NCBI GenBank assembly: GCA_029339505.1
Contig: JAQISU010000057.1
Span: 7,275,501 to 7,339,500 of the forward strand
Direction of reading: 5' to 3'
DNA from: Unio delphinus
Taxonomy: Eukaryota; Mollusca; Bivalvia; Unionida; Unionidae
DNA: 64,000 nt
The position numbers and the translations under genes were made by a program. Positions 35,416 to 47,470 of the stretch are shown piece after piece. Numbering within the stretch: position 1 is the stretch's first letter; each line of letters opens with the position of its first letter. The notes under the pieces are model-generated. The model did no database searches and was not told the DNA's origin. It saw only the letters and a list, made by a program, of their open reading frames with translations.

Positions 35416-35505
35416 CCTCTGCAGCAACTCAGAAACAAGCTCCAGTGGAAATTGGTACACAGTGGCATCCTGTATCGGCGTGGTCAGGGATACATCTATC
35501 ATATT
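35416..35505 (-). CDS. CMIP: CMIP exon (30 codons) after the PH domain
   Basis: Minus-strand internal exon with acceptor TTCCCTTTTCAG before 35505 and donor GTAAGCTG after 35416. It is 90 bases, phase 0, no stop. It encodes MIDVSLTTPIQDATVYQFPL and ends VSELLQR. From family knowledge this aligns with the vertebrate CMIP segment with the LVDMALTSPLQDD..PLEIVSKLL pattern, and it sits in the expected place between the exons at 42628 and 2944. The preceding intron is 7.1 kb and the following one 32.4 kb. Confidence 0.9.
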
Positions 35506-36790
35506 CTGAAAAGGGAACAAAGTCAAATTAATTCATGTAGATTTCATTACAACAATTGTTACCTGATCAGTAATAATCCATTCAAGAATGATGGCAAGAT
35601 GAAAGGACAAAGAAGTGTATACAATGTACATGTAGACATGAGTGTACAGAATGCACCTCTGTGTGGACAACTGCAACATACTATCAGGTATTTAAATTTG
35701 AGGTTTGTGGGAGGGTGACAAACTTTCACCATCTACAATACTAATGTTTAACTAGCATTCTCAAAACTACCAACATGTAGCAGGGGGAGAGACTAATTTT
35801 AATTATGTAATACTTGCACATTATTATTGCAATGCTATCCATTTTCCTGGAGCCAGCCGACAGTCCAATGCGAACTGCCTACTCTGATTAGAGTAACTGG
35901 AGGCGGTAATAACATTTTTAAAGTCTGATGCCTTCAGCACTTTGGTTATTTGGAATATCATCCATCTTTTACCTGTATTAAGACTGAAAAGAGTAAGACT
36001 CAAAACACATCTGGGGGAGGAAGGAAATAAGGCAATAATAAGAAGAAAGAATTAAATAATCAAAACTAATTTTACCCCAATAAACCTTAAGTAAATTAGC
36101 AATAATACATTAGCTACTATAATTGCATTGCCAACTTAACCAGTCTGTTAGAAAGCTAACAATGTATGCATTTAACTTGTTCTCATAGCTGCTAAGGACA
36201 AATGGAAAACTGCATAGACTTTCTTTGAAAAATAATGCAAGAAAATCTCCAATTGCAACTAAAGGGGGACACTTTCCTACTGCACCAATTATAGATTTTC
36301 TCCACTTGGTGTTGTAAACCTTGGAAGTAAATTGCCTTTCAGCCAACTCATTCAGTTGCTAACCTTGCTCATGAACTGATCTTGCTAGATAAAGCCCCTT
36401 TCTGTGACAGGGTGTCCTTTCTCAGCAGTAACTTCCTTGGGTACATCCAACAACAGCTCAAAGAGATTACTGAACTCTGACTGTTGTGACAACAGAGGGA
36501 CTATTTAGATGATCTGTAATGGAAAGATCCTGATTCTGTGAAGAACCTGAAGAAAAACCATGAAGTCTGCAGTATCAGGAAGAAGTGAGGTTCTGAGACA
36601 TTCACTGAAACTCCTGCCTGAAATCTGTCTTGATTGTAGCCACCAACTCAAAGATGGTGATGAAATCTGAATCCCATGAGAATCAGAGCTAACAGTGGAT
36701 CCTGGGGTCTCTAGTTTTCCAAAGGTTCTAGAGAGGTAAAGTTAAGTCTTCCCAGGAGATATGAACCTGAGGTCACATTTTAGAGTTCCC
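35506..36790. other. Intron, nothing recognised
   Basis: A minus-strand frame of 78 codons (36110-36346) has no family resemblance. No transposon ends were recognised. Confidence 0.4.
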
Positions 36791-36800
36791 AGGAGATAGG

Positions 36801-36831
<31 letters not shown>

Positions 36832-37016
36832 AGAGATTAATGCCATTTTTCAGCACACGATAGGCTATACATGGCGACCAGTATTAATGGTGGAGGAAGA
36901 ACCTGGGGAAAAAAAAACAAAAGAACCACTGACACATAAGAAGCTACAGGCAAGCTTTCTCATATACCCACATATATGATCTGTAATAGGGAGCGCTTTA
37001 GACCACTCGGACCCCT
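36801..37016 (-). mobile_element. SINE-L copy, tRNA-headed, perfect 10-bp duplication
   Basis: Read on the minus strand it starts GGGGTCCGAGTGGTCTAAAG, an A-box typical of tRNA-Leu/Ser class II heads. It passes through a GGTTCTTCCTCCACC-type core and ends in about ten CAA units. AGGAGATAGG flanks both sides (36791-36800 and 37017-37026). The head, tail and duplication show a retroposed SINE. Confidence 0.85.
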
Positions 37017-37187
37017 AGGAGATAGGTAAAGGTAAGCAGACAACAAAGTCTTCTCAAATATTCTGCTAAATAGGACAATATCTGCTAATTCTTTTGGTGG
37101 GGAAGACACAATGGTGATTACTTCTAGACAACTCAGTATCTTCCATCAAAGGGACAATGTAGAGCACTGGAAACGAGTACCACACAA

Positions 37188-37442
37188 CTAAAATATGGAC
37201 ACAAAATCAGATTCTGAACAAGGGCAAAATTTTGGGTGAAAAAAAAAGGTCCCAAAAAATTAAGTTTATTCCTCTGTATTTTGTAGTGAAACAAGAACGT
37301 CCAGATTATTTGGTATCATTGTAGAGCTAAATCTGTCTACCTTTATATAATACCACCCACTTTAGTTTATCATACATGCTACAGAGCTTTAAATTAGGCT
37401 ACTACCTCCTGCCCCATAAATGCAGCACCAGGGGTTAATGTG
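37188..37442 (+). mobile_element. TTAA-MITE copy 5, right part only
   Basis: Similarity to the other copies begins at AATATGGACACAAAATC and runs to the right end GGGGTTAATGTG, followed by TTAA (37443-37446). The left 350 bp is absent. Confidence 0.8.
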
Positions 37443-37679
37443 TTAATTGTGTAACAGTAAAGGACTGATGCACTGTCTATTAGGTCCAACCTGGCATCAA
37501 AAGAAAAAAATAAACAAATTCTGGCACCTATTGTGATGTTGGGAAATGGGAAAAGGGAATTTGGCAGGAGAGGGTGCAAGTCCCAAGTGCTGTTTCTATC
37601 ATTATGGAATGGGCAGAGGTCTGTAGACTTCTGGCCTTCCTGTCTTGCAAAACAAAGCTGGACATAATATCAACACCAT

Positions 37680-37795
37680 TTTGATTAAAGAGGAACCAGA
37701 AATCATAAAAAAGTATTTACATAAAAAATTACTTCTTGATATCACCATACCTCCAGGAGGTTTTAAAGATGGCTATGATGGTGACAGATTGGCTG
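37680..37795 (+). repeat. ~145-bp satellite-like monomer, single
   Basis: AACACCATTTTGATT, then AACCAGAAATCATAAAAA, then TTTAAAGATGGCTATGATGG follow the monomer order of the array at 56870-57730. Confidence 0.5.
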
Positions 37796-37817
37796 GCACC
37801 AATATCATTTAGCTTTA

Positions 37818-37990
37818 TCGCTTGTTTTTGTTGGTTTTAATGGCACATTAATGGCTATATCATGTTAAGTTGGAGCTATGTGCCTTTCCAAATGATATGC
37901 CATAGCATCTAACAATAATTGGCTTGGGTCAGAAATGAACCTCTGACCCATGGATTATGTGTCCAGTGCTCCACAGAGCTATAGTGTGAC
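37818..37990 (-). mobile_element. SINE with tRNA-Met-like head
   Basis: The minus strand reads TAGCTCTGTGGAGCACTGGA (A-box region), then CACATAATCCATGGG with a CAT anticodon-like loop, and GGTTCATTTC (B-box). The tail is AATGTGCCATTAAAACCAAC. The arm pairings are imperfect, so it is SINE-derived and not a working tRNA gene. Confidence 0.55.
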
Positions 37991-38282
37991 AATAAAACTT
38001 ACTGAAGTCAGAGTCATTTTAAATGTCAAACAAATTATCACTGTGTTATACATTATTCAGTACATAAGGAATAGCACAAAACATGAACATGCAGATGCTT
38101 CATGATACAATATATGACCAAATATGTCAAACATTTTGCTAACAGTTTCACCAACAAAAGATCAAAGCATATGTAGATATAAAAAAGAACATGAATACAA
38201 TCACAAATACTATGATGTATATTAAACATATATCGAAAATTACGTAACTGCCTTGAATTCTTTAAGAATTTTTTCTAAAGTC

Positions 38283-38672
38283 GGTCTCTATAGCTCAGGG
38301 CCTACAGTATATATAACCCAGGGTCTATAGTATCTACTGCCCAGGGCCTACATTGTGTACTGCCCAGGACCTACAGTATATACAGCCCAAGACCAACAGT
38401 ATATACAGCCCAGGGCCAATAGTATCTACTGCCCAGGGCCTACATTGTGTACTGCCCAGGGCCTATAGTATCTACTGCGAAGGACCTACATTGTGTACTG
38501 CCCAGGGCCTATAGTATCTACTGCCCAGGACCTACATTGTGTACTGCCCAGGGCCTATAGTATCTACTGCCCTGGGCCTACATTGTGTACTGCCCAGGGC
38601 CTATAGTATCTACTGCCCAGGGCCTACATTGTGTACTGCCCAGGGACTACAGTATCCACTTCCCAAGGCTAA
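38283..38672. repeat. 23-bp tandem repeat with 46-bp higher-order period
   Basis: Units GCCCAGGGCCTACATTGTGT plus ACT alternate with GCCCAGGGCCTATAGTATCT plus ACT, making a 46-bp dimer repeated through most of the array. The outer units are more diverged. Confidence 0.9.
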
Positions 38673-39080
38673 ACGTCTATTCTGCCCATAGCTTTGTCCC
38701 CAAAAAAACCCATTACACTCAGTTATTTATATAGTTAATTTTAGTTCAAGCATTATCTATTCTTTTTTTCTCTATCCTAATATTACTTAACACCTTGCAC
38801 TGATATGCTTCTTTTTCAATGCTCTTTCATACTGAGTTCTTGCTAGCGATGAAAAAGAGATGTTCACTTTTTTGAAAGAACATTGACAATAATGCAATGG
38901 TTTAACAACAGATTTTACAAAAACTGAATATACTGGAATTCTGCAACATCAACAGATGTTCACTTCAGAGAACTGAACATACAGCAATTTCTGTACAATA
39001 TATATTCACTTCATTAAAAAAAACTGAACATACTGCACTGGTTGAATATCAATGCAACATCATGATAAACAGTATTGTTA
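38673..39080. other. Intron, nothing recognised
   Basis: AT-rich spacer with no supported feature. Confidence 0.4.
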
Positions 39081-39391
39081 TTAACAGGATGGGATCCCAA
39101 GAATCATTAGCCACAAACCCACCCCATTCATTTATTAATATATGTGTGTGATTTAGAATTTTAACGTAGCTTTTAACCTGCAGTCATGCAACATGAAGTC
39201 CCACCCCATAACATTTTCCTGACATAAGGCCAACCAATCCTAGCACAAACCTCATAATGCTGAGTGCCAAGTGAAGCAGCTGTTAGTATCATTTTTTTTA
39301 AAAGTCTTTGGTATGACTCTGTGGGGATTCAAACATGAGACCTCCTGCATCTGAGACAGACACTCTAACCACTAGACCACTGAAGCACCAA
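39081..39391 (-). mobile_element. tRNA-derived SINE (second family)
   Basis: The minus strand from 39391 reads GCTTCAGTGGTCTAGTGGTT (A-box), an anticodon-like arm with CAG in the loop, and GTTTGAATCCCC (B-box). A central region with GGTTGGCCTTATGTCAG and ATGGGGTGGGACTTCATG follows. The 3' limit is approximate. The A and B boxes are intact, but the body shows it is a SINE. Confidence 0.65.
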
Positions 39392-39759
39392 TTATCAATA
39401 TATATTTTACACCAAGTTCCATAATAGAACTAAACAATTTTCAAATAAACTCCACATGTTACTATACTTGATAAACAAAATAACATTGTGCCAGGAGGTG
39501 AGGGGGAGGGGGCACTCAAAAAGGAGGACTCTGCCCCACCCCCACCAGTGGCATTGTCAACTGAACAGCAGGAGGGTCTTGCCCCTTCCACTTTGCACTT
39601 CCTGCTACTTTTCCAAAATCTCCATCCACTTTCTTATTCAGACCCTTGCATCCACCCAGAAGGTGTAGCAACATCAGATTTTCAAGATGATCTGAAAGGT
39701 CACCATACTCAAAGTCGGATCAGGCCTAGTTTTGTTTATGATCAACAAGACATTATAAA

Positions 39760-39960
39760 TCCTGGCTGAAAACCAAAGTCAATTTGACTTTCCATTTAGC
39801 AAGAACAATGATTAGAAAAATTCAATATGTCTGCTGTTGTGACATACTGAATGTCAGATCAATACTATTTTCTTTTTGGACCAAACAGACATCATAAAAA
39901 GTTCTTTTGTAAAACCTCATCTCTACAAGAGCAGCAATAACAAGATTTTAACGACCTTGG
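39760..39960 (+). repeat. ~145-bp satellite-like monomer, 1-2 units
   Basis: TTTCCATTTAGCAAGAACAA, AATGTCAGATCAATACTATT, GGACCAAACAGACATCATAA and AGCAATAACAAGATTTTAAC follow the family order. Confidence 0.55.
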
Positions 39961-40219
39961 GATGAATGTGTCTGTAAAATCCCATTAATGGATGGATGGC
40001 TAACACACAATGAACATCATATAAGCTTTTCTGGATTATGATATGTAGAGCTAATGAAACCAGTTTAATACAATCGCTTTGATTTCTTTTGATGTGCAAT
40101 TAGTGCCTTACTTGCCTTATTTGCTCACTAGCTAGCATGCCAAATTAAAAACATCATCTAAGATCATCAACAGGTGCTGACACATAATGCATGTAAACTA
40201 TCATATTTACAAGCTTATA

Positions 40220-40796
40220 CACCACTCCCTCGATAATTCGCACCGTGAAACTCGTAAACCCGCTTATTATGCGAGGTCAGGCATTAATCCCATTTTTTAA
40301 ACCAGTAAATACCCCCGAAATTGATCTCTATTTGTTGAACTTGAAGAAAATCACAATCAAAATAATGGAAACTTTGATAAGTAGATAGGACCTGAACATT
40401 TTAATCAACATTATGAAATATCAAATTTAGAAATAGGTCATACAATTTTCTACATTTTCATTCCAAACAACATTGCTAAGTACATCGCAATTAATGATAT
40501 GTAAGGAAATTTTGATCACTTAATCTGAACGGAGGCAGTATTTTAATTTTAAAAAATACAAATTATTTAATTATTTAGAAATTGAAATTTGTGTTCTAGT
40601 TCTATTTTTAGTTCCTTTCAAGTGTAATTATCATAAATGCAATGTGTCCTCTTGTAATTAAACGTAAAATGTGTCAATCTACTGTAACAGCTATGTCAAA
40701 AAGTGTTTCTTTTAGAAAATAATTAAGTGCGCCCTGACTTATAATGTGATCTATGTTTGTGAACCCCATTGTGCATGAGTTATCGTGAGAGAGGTG
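40220..40796. mobile_element. Tigger-C MITE (577 bp)
   Basis: The left end CACCACTCCCTCGATAATTC and right end GAGTTATCGTGAGAGAGGTG are inverted repeats, flanked by TA (40218-40219 and 40797-40798). The left end matches the element starting at 61957 that carries a Tigger-type transposase. It is an internally deleted member of that family. Confidence 0.8.
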
Positions 40797-40799
40797 TAT

Positions 40800-42400
40800 G
40801 TTTAGTCAAAATGCAAACAACAAAGATCCTGATCTGCACTAACATAATCAACCAACAGATCAGGCTCTATGCATTTTGTTCTCCTGATTACTCTTAACTG
40901 CAAAACCCAGATCTTCTGGTGCATTATGCCACAGCAGATCAGGGTCTGTGCAGTTTGCAGTTGGACTTGTTTAATAAGCAGGTATATTCTGCATTTCTTC
41001 TCTTTCACATGCCTGTCAACTTTCCAAAAGCCAAGTAGGAAGACTGAGTTAAAGAATAGGGAGGATGAAATCTAAAATTGGAAGTTTTTGTGGCATTTTT
41101 TAAAGTCTCATTTTCAATAAATACTGCCGAATCTTCAAGGTCCATCATGTGTGAGATTCTGAAGGGATGCACCTTTCTCCCCATGACATGCCTAATTTTC
41201 CCCCAGGACATGTCCACTTTTCATATTCTGGTCAAATGTGGCCAAACTGCACAATAGCTAAAGGTTAGTCTTATGTAAAGAAGAAAGAACCAGTTGACCA
41301 ATTAAGTAATCCTTATTATTGCAATTATCTTGTGACTGACCCTCCAGTATAATTCAAAGAAACCATGTTCAACAATGTGTGTTTTGTAAGTACCAGCAAA
41401 TAATTCATGCTCTATTGTCTTATAACTAGCAGTGCCTAAATATGCAGTCTCTAGCTACTGTAAATGTGACAACTATTTTTCCCACGTTTTATATCCAACT
41501 TTATTTCCTTATTCTCAACTCAAAAGGCATTGAGCATTATTAATTCTGAATTTGTTTTTTGAGGGTACACAAGTTGCCTGGTATGCATCTACATTCCTTC
41601 TTTTAATTTAATGATGGTAATTAATGCTTGTATATACAGTACAATCATGCCAGGTGTTCACTGGTGCAAGTTTATTTGGTGGGAATGGAGATGCTACAGC
41701 AATCAGTAATCATTCTTGGGACTGAATTTAATTGCCAACAATTTTATTGCTGTGGTTTATTTTTTGTGGTGGTTTATTTTTTTGGCTTTTTGAATGATTG
41801 TAGGGTTATAAAAGTTCAGAAATTGACGTTTAAAAATGTTTACTGTTAAAATAAATATCTTTTAGTATGAAAATAACTATATGGTCACAACAGTATTCAT
41901 GGTTGTTTAAAATAGAATAAGGCTTCTGTAGATTACATAAGATATATCTATTTATGTGGGATCTTTTTTAAGAAGAAATGAGAATCAACAGACATATAAT
42001 GTCATAATCAGGAAATCTCTGCAAAAATCAGGAGATATTATGAAATCGGGAGGTAGGCATGGAACAACCCCAAAAGTTATGAGCTTTTTTTTTCTTCTCC
42101 ATACATGACAGTTGCCATGTATGGCCTCACGATTTAAGGCAAACAATTAAAACTATGATCTACTGTTACATTAACATCTATAGTCAGTCTGGTCCAACAG
42201 TGAATACACTGTAATATAAACAATGATCTGCAGTCCTTGTTATTTTATTGATTCCTCCTAACAAGCTGCATAGGACCTGATCTACCTGTACACTATGCAC
42301 TAGCAGATCTGGGTGTGTGTGCAGTTTGCAGTTTAACATGACTTATAAGCAAGTATATATGGTATGTAATGATCTTCTCTTTTTTTGCATACTGTTTATG
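40800..42400. repeat. Mixed low-copy repeats
   Basis: GCAGATCAGGGTCTGTGCAG with TTTGCAGTT and a TTATAAGCAGGTATA-like tail (40930-40990) recurs in diverged form at 42290-42365. The segment 41330-41710 is homologous to 5940-6390 inside the 2.5-kb TIR element. CATGCCTGTCAAC (41008) and GGAGGTAGGCATG (42049) may be the inverted ends of a further element of about 1.05 kb, but this is uncertain. Confidence 0.45.
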
Positions 42401-42401
42401 A

Positions 42402-42591
42402 CAGTGGTTCTTAACCCTTTTTGTGTAGTGACCCTGATTAGGCTTGTAGTGTTAGCCTCATAACCCATCCAATGCTAAAAACCACTTGGGCAGGAAATTT
42501 CAAATTATGAAGGTTGAGCTGGACAATGCACTCATAACAGAATGGCAACCCCGTTTTAGGTCTTGACCTATAGGTTAAGAACCACCCACTG
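42402..42591. mobile_element. Small hAT-type MITE next to a splice donor
   Basis: 190 bp. The ends CAGTGGTTCTTAACC and GGTTAAGAACCACCCACTG are inverted repeats of the common hAT CAGTGGTTCT type. The 8-bp flanks GTTTATGA and GTCTACAG are only partly alike, consistent with an old insertion. Its right end lies 36 bases from the donor of the CMIP exon at 42628-42699. Confidence 0.75.
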
Positions 42592-42627
42592 GTCTACAGG
42601 CAAAAGTGTTACAACATATCATCATAC

Positions 42628-42699
42628 CTTTATTTCTTTCACCAGCACCTCAGGACGCCTTGCATTTTTCAGAAGCTTTTCATATTTGTACATGTGTTT
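42628..42699 (-). CDS. CMIP: CMIP exon (24 codons) after the PH domain
   Basis: Minus-strand internal exon with acceptor CCATATTTTTCAG before 42699 and donor GTATGATG after 42628. It is 72 bases, phase 0, no stop. It encodes HMYKYEKLLKNARRPEVLV followed by KEIK. From family knowledge this is the CMIP linker with the pattern KIYKYKKVL..EV.LKEIR that directly follows the PH domain. It joins the PH-domain exon at 59457 to the exon at 35416 in the right order and phase. The intron on its 5' side is 16.8 kb. Confidence 0.9.
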
Positions 42700-42819
42700 C
42701 TGAAAAATATGGAAAAATTGTTGAAAAAACAGTGACTCTGTAATGGTTACTGGAATGGCACCATTTCCATTCAGAATCAACAAGATGTTAGTAAAGCTCT
42801 CAAACTTTAGAAATTGTCA

Positions 42820-43110
42820 ACCAGGTACTCATCAATCATAATGATCAGCTACCCCCCCCCCCATACCCAATCAAAGAGAAATTATTTTAAATATAAACCT
42901 AAACTGCTTTGTTTTAGGTTCATAAGACCAACCTCCAGAGAGGTAAAGGCAAAATTATTGCTTATATAAGTGGTAAAAAGCATAGTCTGAGCAGAAAAAT
43001 AGTAATCTATGCATTACATGCCTTAATTACAGAAAAACATATGAAAAAGGTACCTTTATTTTTGCTACTTACCTGGATCTGCAGTTAGTTAAAATTCTAG
43101 TCACAAATTG
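42820..43110 (-). repeat. Intronic repeat, copy 2, with splice-donor-like motif
   Basis: Diverged homologue of 3110-3425, in the same relation to its exon: it begins about 120 bases upstream (gene sense) of 42628-42699. Ends in TACTTACCTGGATCTGCAG, which on the minus strand gives CAG|GTAAGTA. Confidence 0.6.
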
Positions 43111-43240
43111 GCCAAATTCATGTGGATCAGTACGAGAATACAGTCACATATTACTGTTATTATATCCCAATTCATTTTTTTCAATGCCCTAAAAATCACT
43201 ACACAGCAAATACTAACTTATTCTAAATAAAGAGTAATAT

Positions 43241-43242
<2 letters not shown>

Positions 43243-43299
<57 letters not shown>
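43243..43299. repeat. (CT)n microsatellite
   Basis: About 28 CT units. Confidence 0.95.
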
Positions 43300-43305
<6 letters not shown>

Positions 43306-43464
43306 TTGCATATAATAAACTCGTTATATCGCATGGAAAGATGCATTCTAAAACAACAACAAAATTTAGAAAGAAACCCTGAAGTGTATAACAGGACTCA
43401 TATTACAGCTACGTGATGCTGCAGCAGACTTCAAATTCCAAATTTAAAAGAGTACTATGGTTTG

Positions 43465-43465
<1 letters not shown>

Positions 43466-43532
<67 letters not shown>
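43466..43532. repeat. (TA)n microsatellite
   Basis: About 33 TA units. Confidence 0.95.
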
Positions 43533-43535
<3 letters not shown>

Positions 43536-45562
43536 TGACAATCAAATTTACATGAAAAATATCACAACTTTGCCTCATTGATTCCCAGTCCATATTACAT
43601 GTCCTAAATTGACTTTTCACACTCTAACATTTGTTTTATAATGTTGCCATAACATTAACTTTATAATGTTTGGTTTTGTGACAAGATAATTCTTTATTCA
43701 TAGTAAATGTATCTTTTGAAACATGAGTGCTAAAATAGCACTGAAGCTCTACTGCTTCCTGACTAATCATTGTTAAAAAGTGTAGGTCCCTACTTCAATG
43801 TAAACATGTCAATCCTCGACTGATGCTTTAAATGACAGAATCACAACAGAAGTTGTCAATAAATTAACTGAGGATATGAACAACCACCCATACTGTGCAA
43901 TATTTAATACAATGCAAACAAATTCCATGCATTTTGAAAGTGTCATAATCTAAATAATACAATTTTCTAAGTCTACAGATAAAGCTACTGAGTAATTATT
44001 TTCTAGTGGAGCTCACCTTTCTTTTCGTTTGCATGAGGTTAATATATTATGCCACATTATTCTTTAAGGAATAAACTTGAGAAAGAATTGTGACATACAG
44101 GTCAACATATCCCCACTAATGGTCATTATTATAAGTCTGAAGTTAAGTTCATTTTCAAAAACTATTATTCTAGCATGTGTCTTGGAATCTGATTCAATTT
44201 GGAAAGTTTAATTAAGCTGTTTATTTGATATAAATGTCTGTCAAATCTAAAGAATGAATGCAATAAATGATAGCTATCACACAAATGTGGTTCTACTTTA
44301 TACTTTTGTATTGTATACCACTTCCAATAATTTGTTCAATGAGGACCTTGGAAATAGTGCAGAATTAAAGGGAAACCATGCAAAATTAAAAACCAGTTTA
44401 GCAAGCACTTTGATGAAACAGAATTTGTTGAGAACGATCACAGTAGTGGACACATAATCCCTTGCCCCATGTCCACACCTACCACATTTTGTTGTTGCAT
44501 GTATTGCATTGACACCCATCCCACTCCACCTAAATTAATCTGTCATTGGAGAAGAATTTACAAAATAATGAGAAGAAAAAAAGGCACATTATTTAAAATC
44601 ATAGGCAATTACCTAACAGTAATGATATCTCATTAGCATCAATAAAATGGGTTGCATGACAACTAGAGTCTATATTGGTTTTAACAGTGCATACAGCTTG
44701 CCTTGTAGCTGCACCCATCATATGAGGGAACAGATTCATGAAACATTCGACTCTCACATATAAAGAAATCAATAGTAATCCAGCTTCAGCATGCTAGGTC
44801 CTGCTCTACCAACAAACAAATAGATCTGAAGATTCAACTTGCACACAAAAGGCAATTATAACAATTGGATAGGCACTACACACCAGTGGCAGAATAATGA
44901 TTCCAAACCAAAAGCCATTAACCTAAATTTCTGGATTGGACAATATGTAAACAACTAACAAAACTGAATCTATACCAAATGCAAACGATTTTACCTGGGA
45001 AATACAATACGGCTGGCAGAATGCTGAAACAATCATCCCACATGTCAGGGTATAAAAGATGATTTGTTTACTAAATAAAATGAGGACAGTGCTGTACAAT
45101 TACAAGGGGTTATAGTGCTTATAAAGCAATAATGAATGGCAGCAGTAATCTTTATGCTAAAACTGTACAGAACACTTCTAAAAGATTACCATTGAAGGTC
45201 AGTGTTTTATTCCACTAAATAGTACCAGCTGTAGATAACTTGTGGCCAAGCTAATCAGTGGACCAAACAAGCATGACCACAGTTTGATTTTAAACCAAAT
45301 ATGAATAAGAAGGATATGACAGCTTGTTAATCCTGCTATCCAGATTTAATCTCAATTGATAATAAAAGTGTTTTCCACATTTTATCTAATGCTGTATTGT
45401 GTGGCCTAAAATTCTTCTTAAATGCATAGATTATTAAGGCTACAGTCATACAAGTCTATCGTCACAAACTAAGTAACAGAAAGAAGCAAAATCAACAAAG
45501 TTTGTAAAACTTTAACAAATAATTTATTAAAGTTATGATGAAAATATGAGAGGAACTTGCAG
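43533..45562. other. Intron, nothing recognised
   Basis: 2 kb with no exon, transposon end or coding similarity recognised on either strand. Confidence 0.4.

Positions 45563-45615
<53 letters not shown>
45563..45615. repeat. (TAA)n microsatellite
   Basis: About 17 TAA units. Confidence 0.95.
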
Positions 45616-45617
<2 letters not shown>

Positions 45618-46552
45618 CCTTATTTATTGAGGGTGACTACTCATTAGTCAAGGACTTATTCACCCTTCAGGCCCTCTTATGGAGAGTATAACATAATGAA
45701 GTGAATCCAAATAATCCTGACAGTCTTATGAAAGTCCTGACGAATGAAAAGTTCTTTAAAAATTTAAAAACCGTAAATATAGATATGCCAAGAATTGTGA
45801 CATTGTCAAAATGATGTCCAGAATTCCTTTAAATAATTAATAACACTTCCAGAATAATATTACTCCAAATATTGAGCACTTTTTATTTCCACTGCATGGT
45901 TCAAATAAACGTTTTCCCTCTTGAATAATATCTAAATGCAACATAAAACAAATCTGCAGTAGACCATACAACTGGATTAAAACAAATAAGAATGATTCCA
46001 AAATAGAAATAAATCTGATTGCTTAGATCTCTCCTTATATACCACTTCTATTATGACCATCAACAACACAACATGACAGCTCTTACTAGTCAAACGATCT
46101 CGAAACTGCAAAACCAATGGAAAGTTACTGAATTCTGTCCAAACCCCACCAGCCAATGAGAAGCTATCTCAAAGTAATCTTCAAGTTTTATTATTAAGTT
46201 TATTATTAGTAATTGTTAACACATACATAAACATCCATGTATATAGATCCTATGTTATTTTATACTCTTAATATTCCTAAAACGAACCCTAGTCACACTG
46301 GCAAAAACTAAAGATAATTTGTATAATTTACAGCCATGAATAAAACTTTTAAAATTTGATACAACCATTTACAGAGATGCACAAGAAATGTAGATACCCC
46401 CACCCACCCACCCCCAAAAAAGACCACCCAAAAAATTTGGTTTCTACAGTGCATTAACAGAATACGATTATACAGTGCTGATGCAATGATAATAAAATTA
46501 TATGATTTCGAAGTAATTATAAAATAATTAAATGTATGTAAAGGATCCCAAT
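45616..46552. other. Intron, nothing recognised
   Basis: No supported feature was found before the Tigger-A element. Confidence 0.4.
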
Positions 46553-47470
46553 TACAGTGTGACCCCGCTATAGCACACACTGTTATAAGACAAACTGGGA
46601 TAACACGGTCGTGGCATGGCTCCCGAAATTGAATTTACCTTAAAACGGGTATTTTTCTCATAAGCAAAACTAATTCTTAAAAGTACAAAAAATAAAATAC
46701 ATCAAAAAATTTCTTACTATTTTGGAGAAGAGATTGCGTATAAATTCAAATATAAGACCATTGTGGCATGGCTCCTGAAATATCACATACATTTATTATT
46801 CTTGAACACTAAAAACATTTCTTCTTAAAGAGTGCAAAAAATAATGTAGAAAGTTTATTATCATTTTGGGGAGGAAATCGTATATGAATTCAAATTGCTG
46901 TGGCTCCTAAAATGTTAAAAGTTTTGTGACAAAATAAACATTGGAAATATGAGTATCTGAACCAGTGGCTAAGCCTTTTGAGAACTTTAATCTTGGTTCA
47001 TTGTTGAAAGGTGACAGCTCATAAGTGCTAATCTTATTATTACTGATCTATGAGCAATGAAGCCATCAAGTCTACTTGTGTTTATCCTCAATGCATTCGG
47101 AATACAATCAAAGCTCAAACAATATTCGACACATGTTCTCTAAACTGCATTCACAACTAAGCAACCATACAATGCTACAGTTGATAAATAATAATTTCTA
47201 AATCAGTTAATTTAAGTACATTGATCATCAAAGTAAATTGCCGAGCTAAACTTGTTCAAATTATTGGGCAACGATTTATAAAACATCCAAAAAATGAAAG
47301 CTGCAGCATGTGCATGTGGCTTGGCAAAGTTGTTTTATGCAATTAGTTGACCAGCGAATAATGTCATCCATTCCCTACAAATATAGCACAATTGTTTATT
47401 GACAGTTATTCTTGTTGTAGTCTTTCAAACCAATAGGTGTAAAAGTGTTCATTAGAGGACATTTTGAGTG

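Noticed and set aside
37818..39391. tRNA genes on the minus strand (A and B boxes present at two places)
   Set aside because: The arms are imperfect and each is followed by a SINE body, so they are SINE heads and not working tRNA genes.
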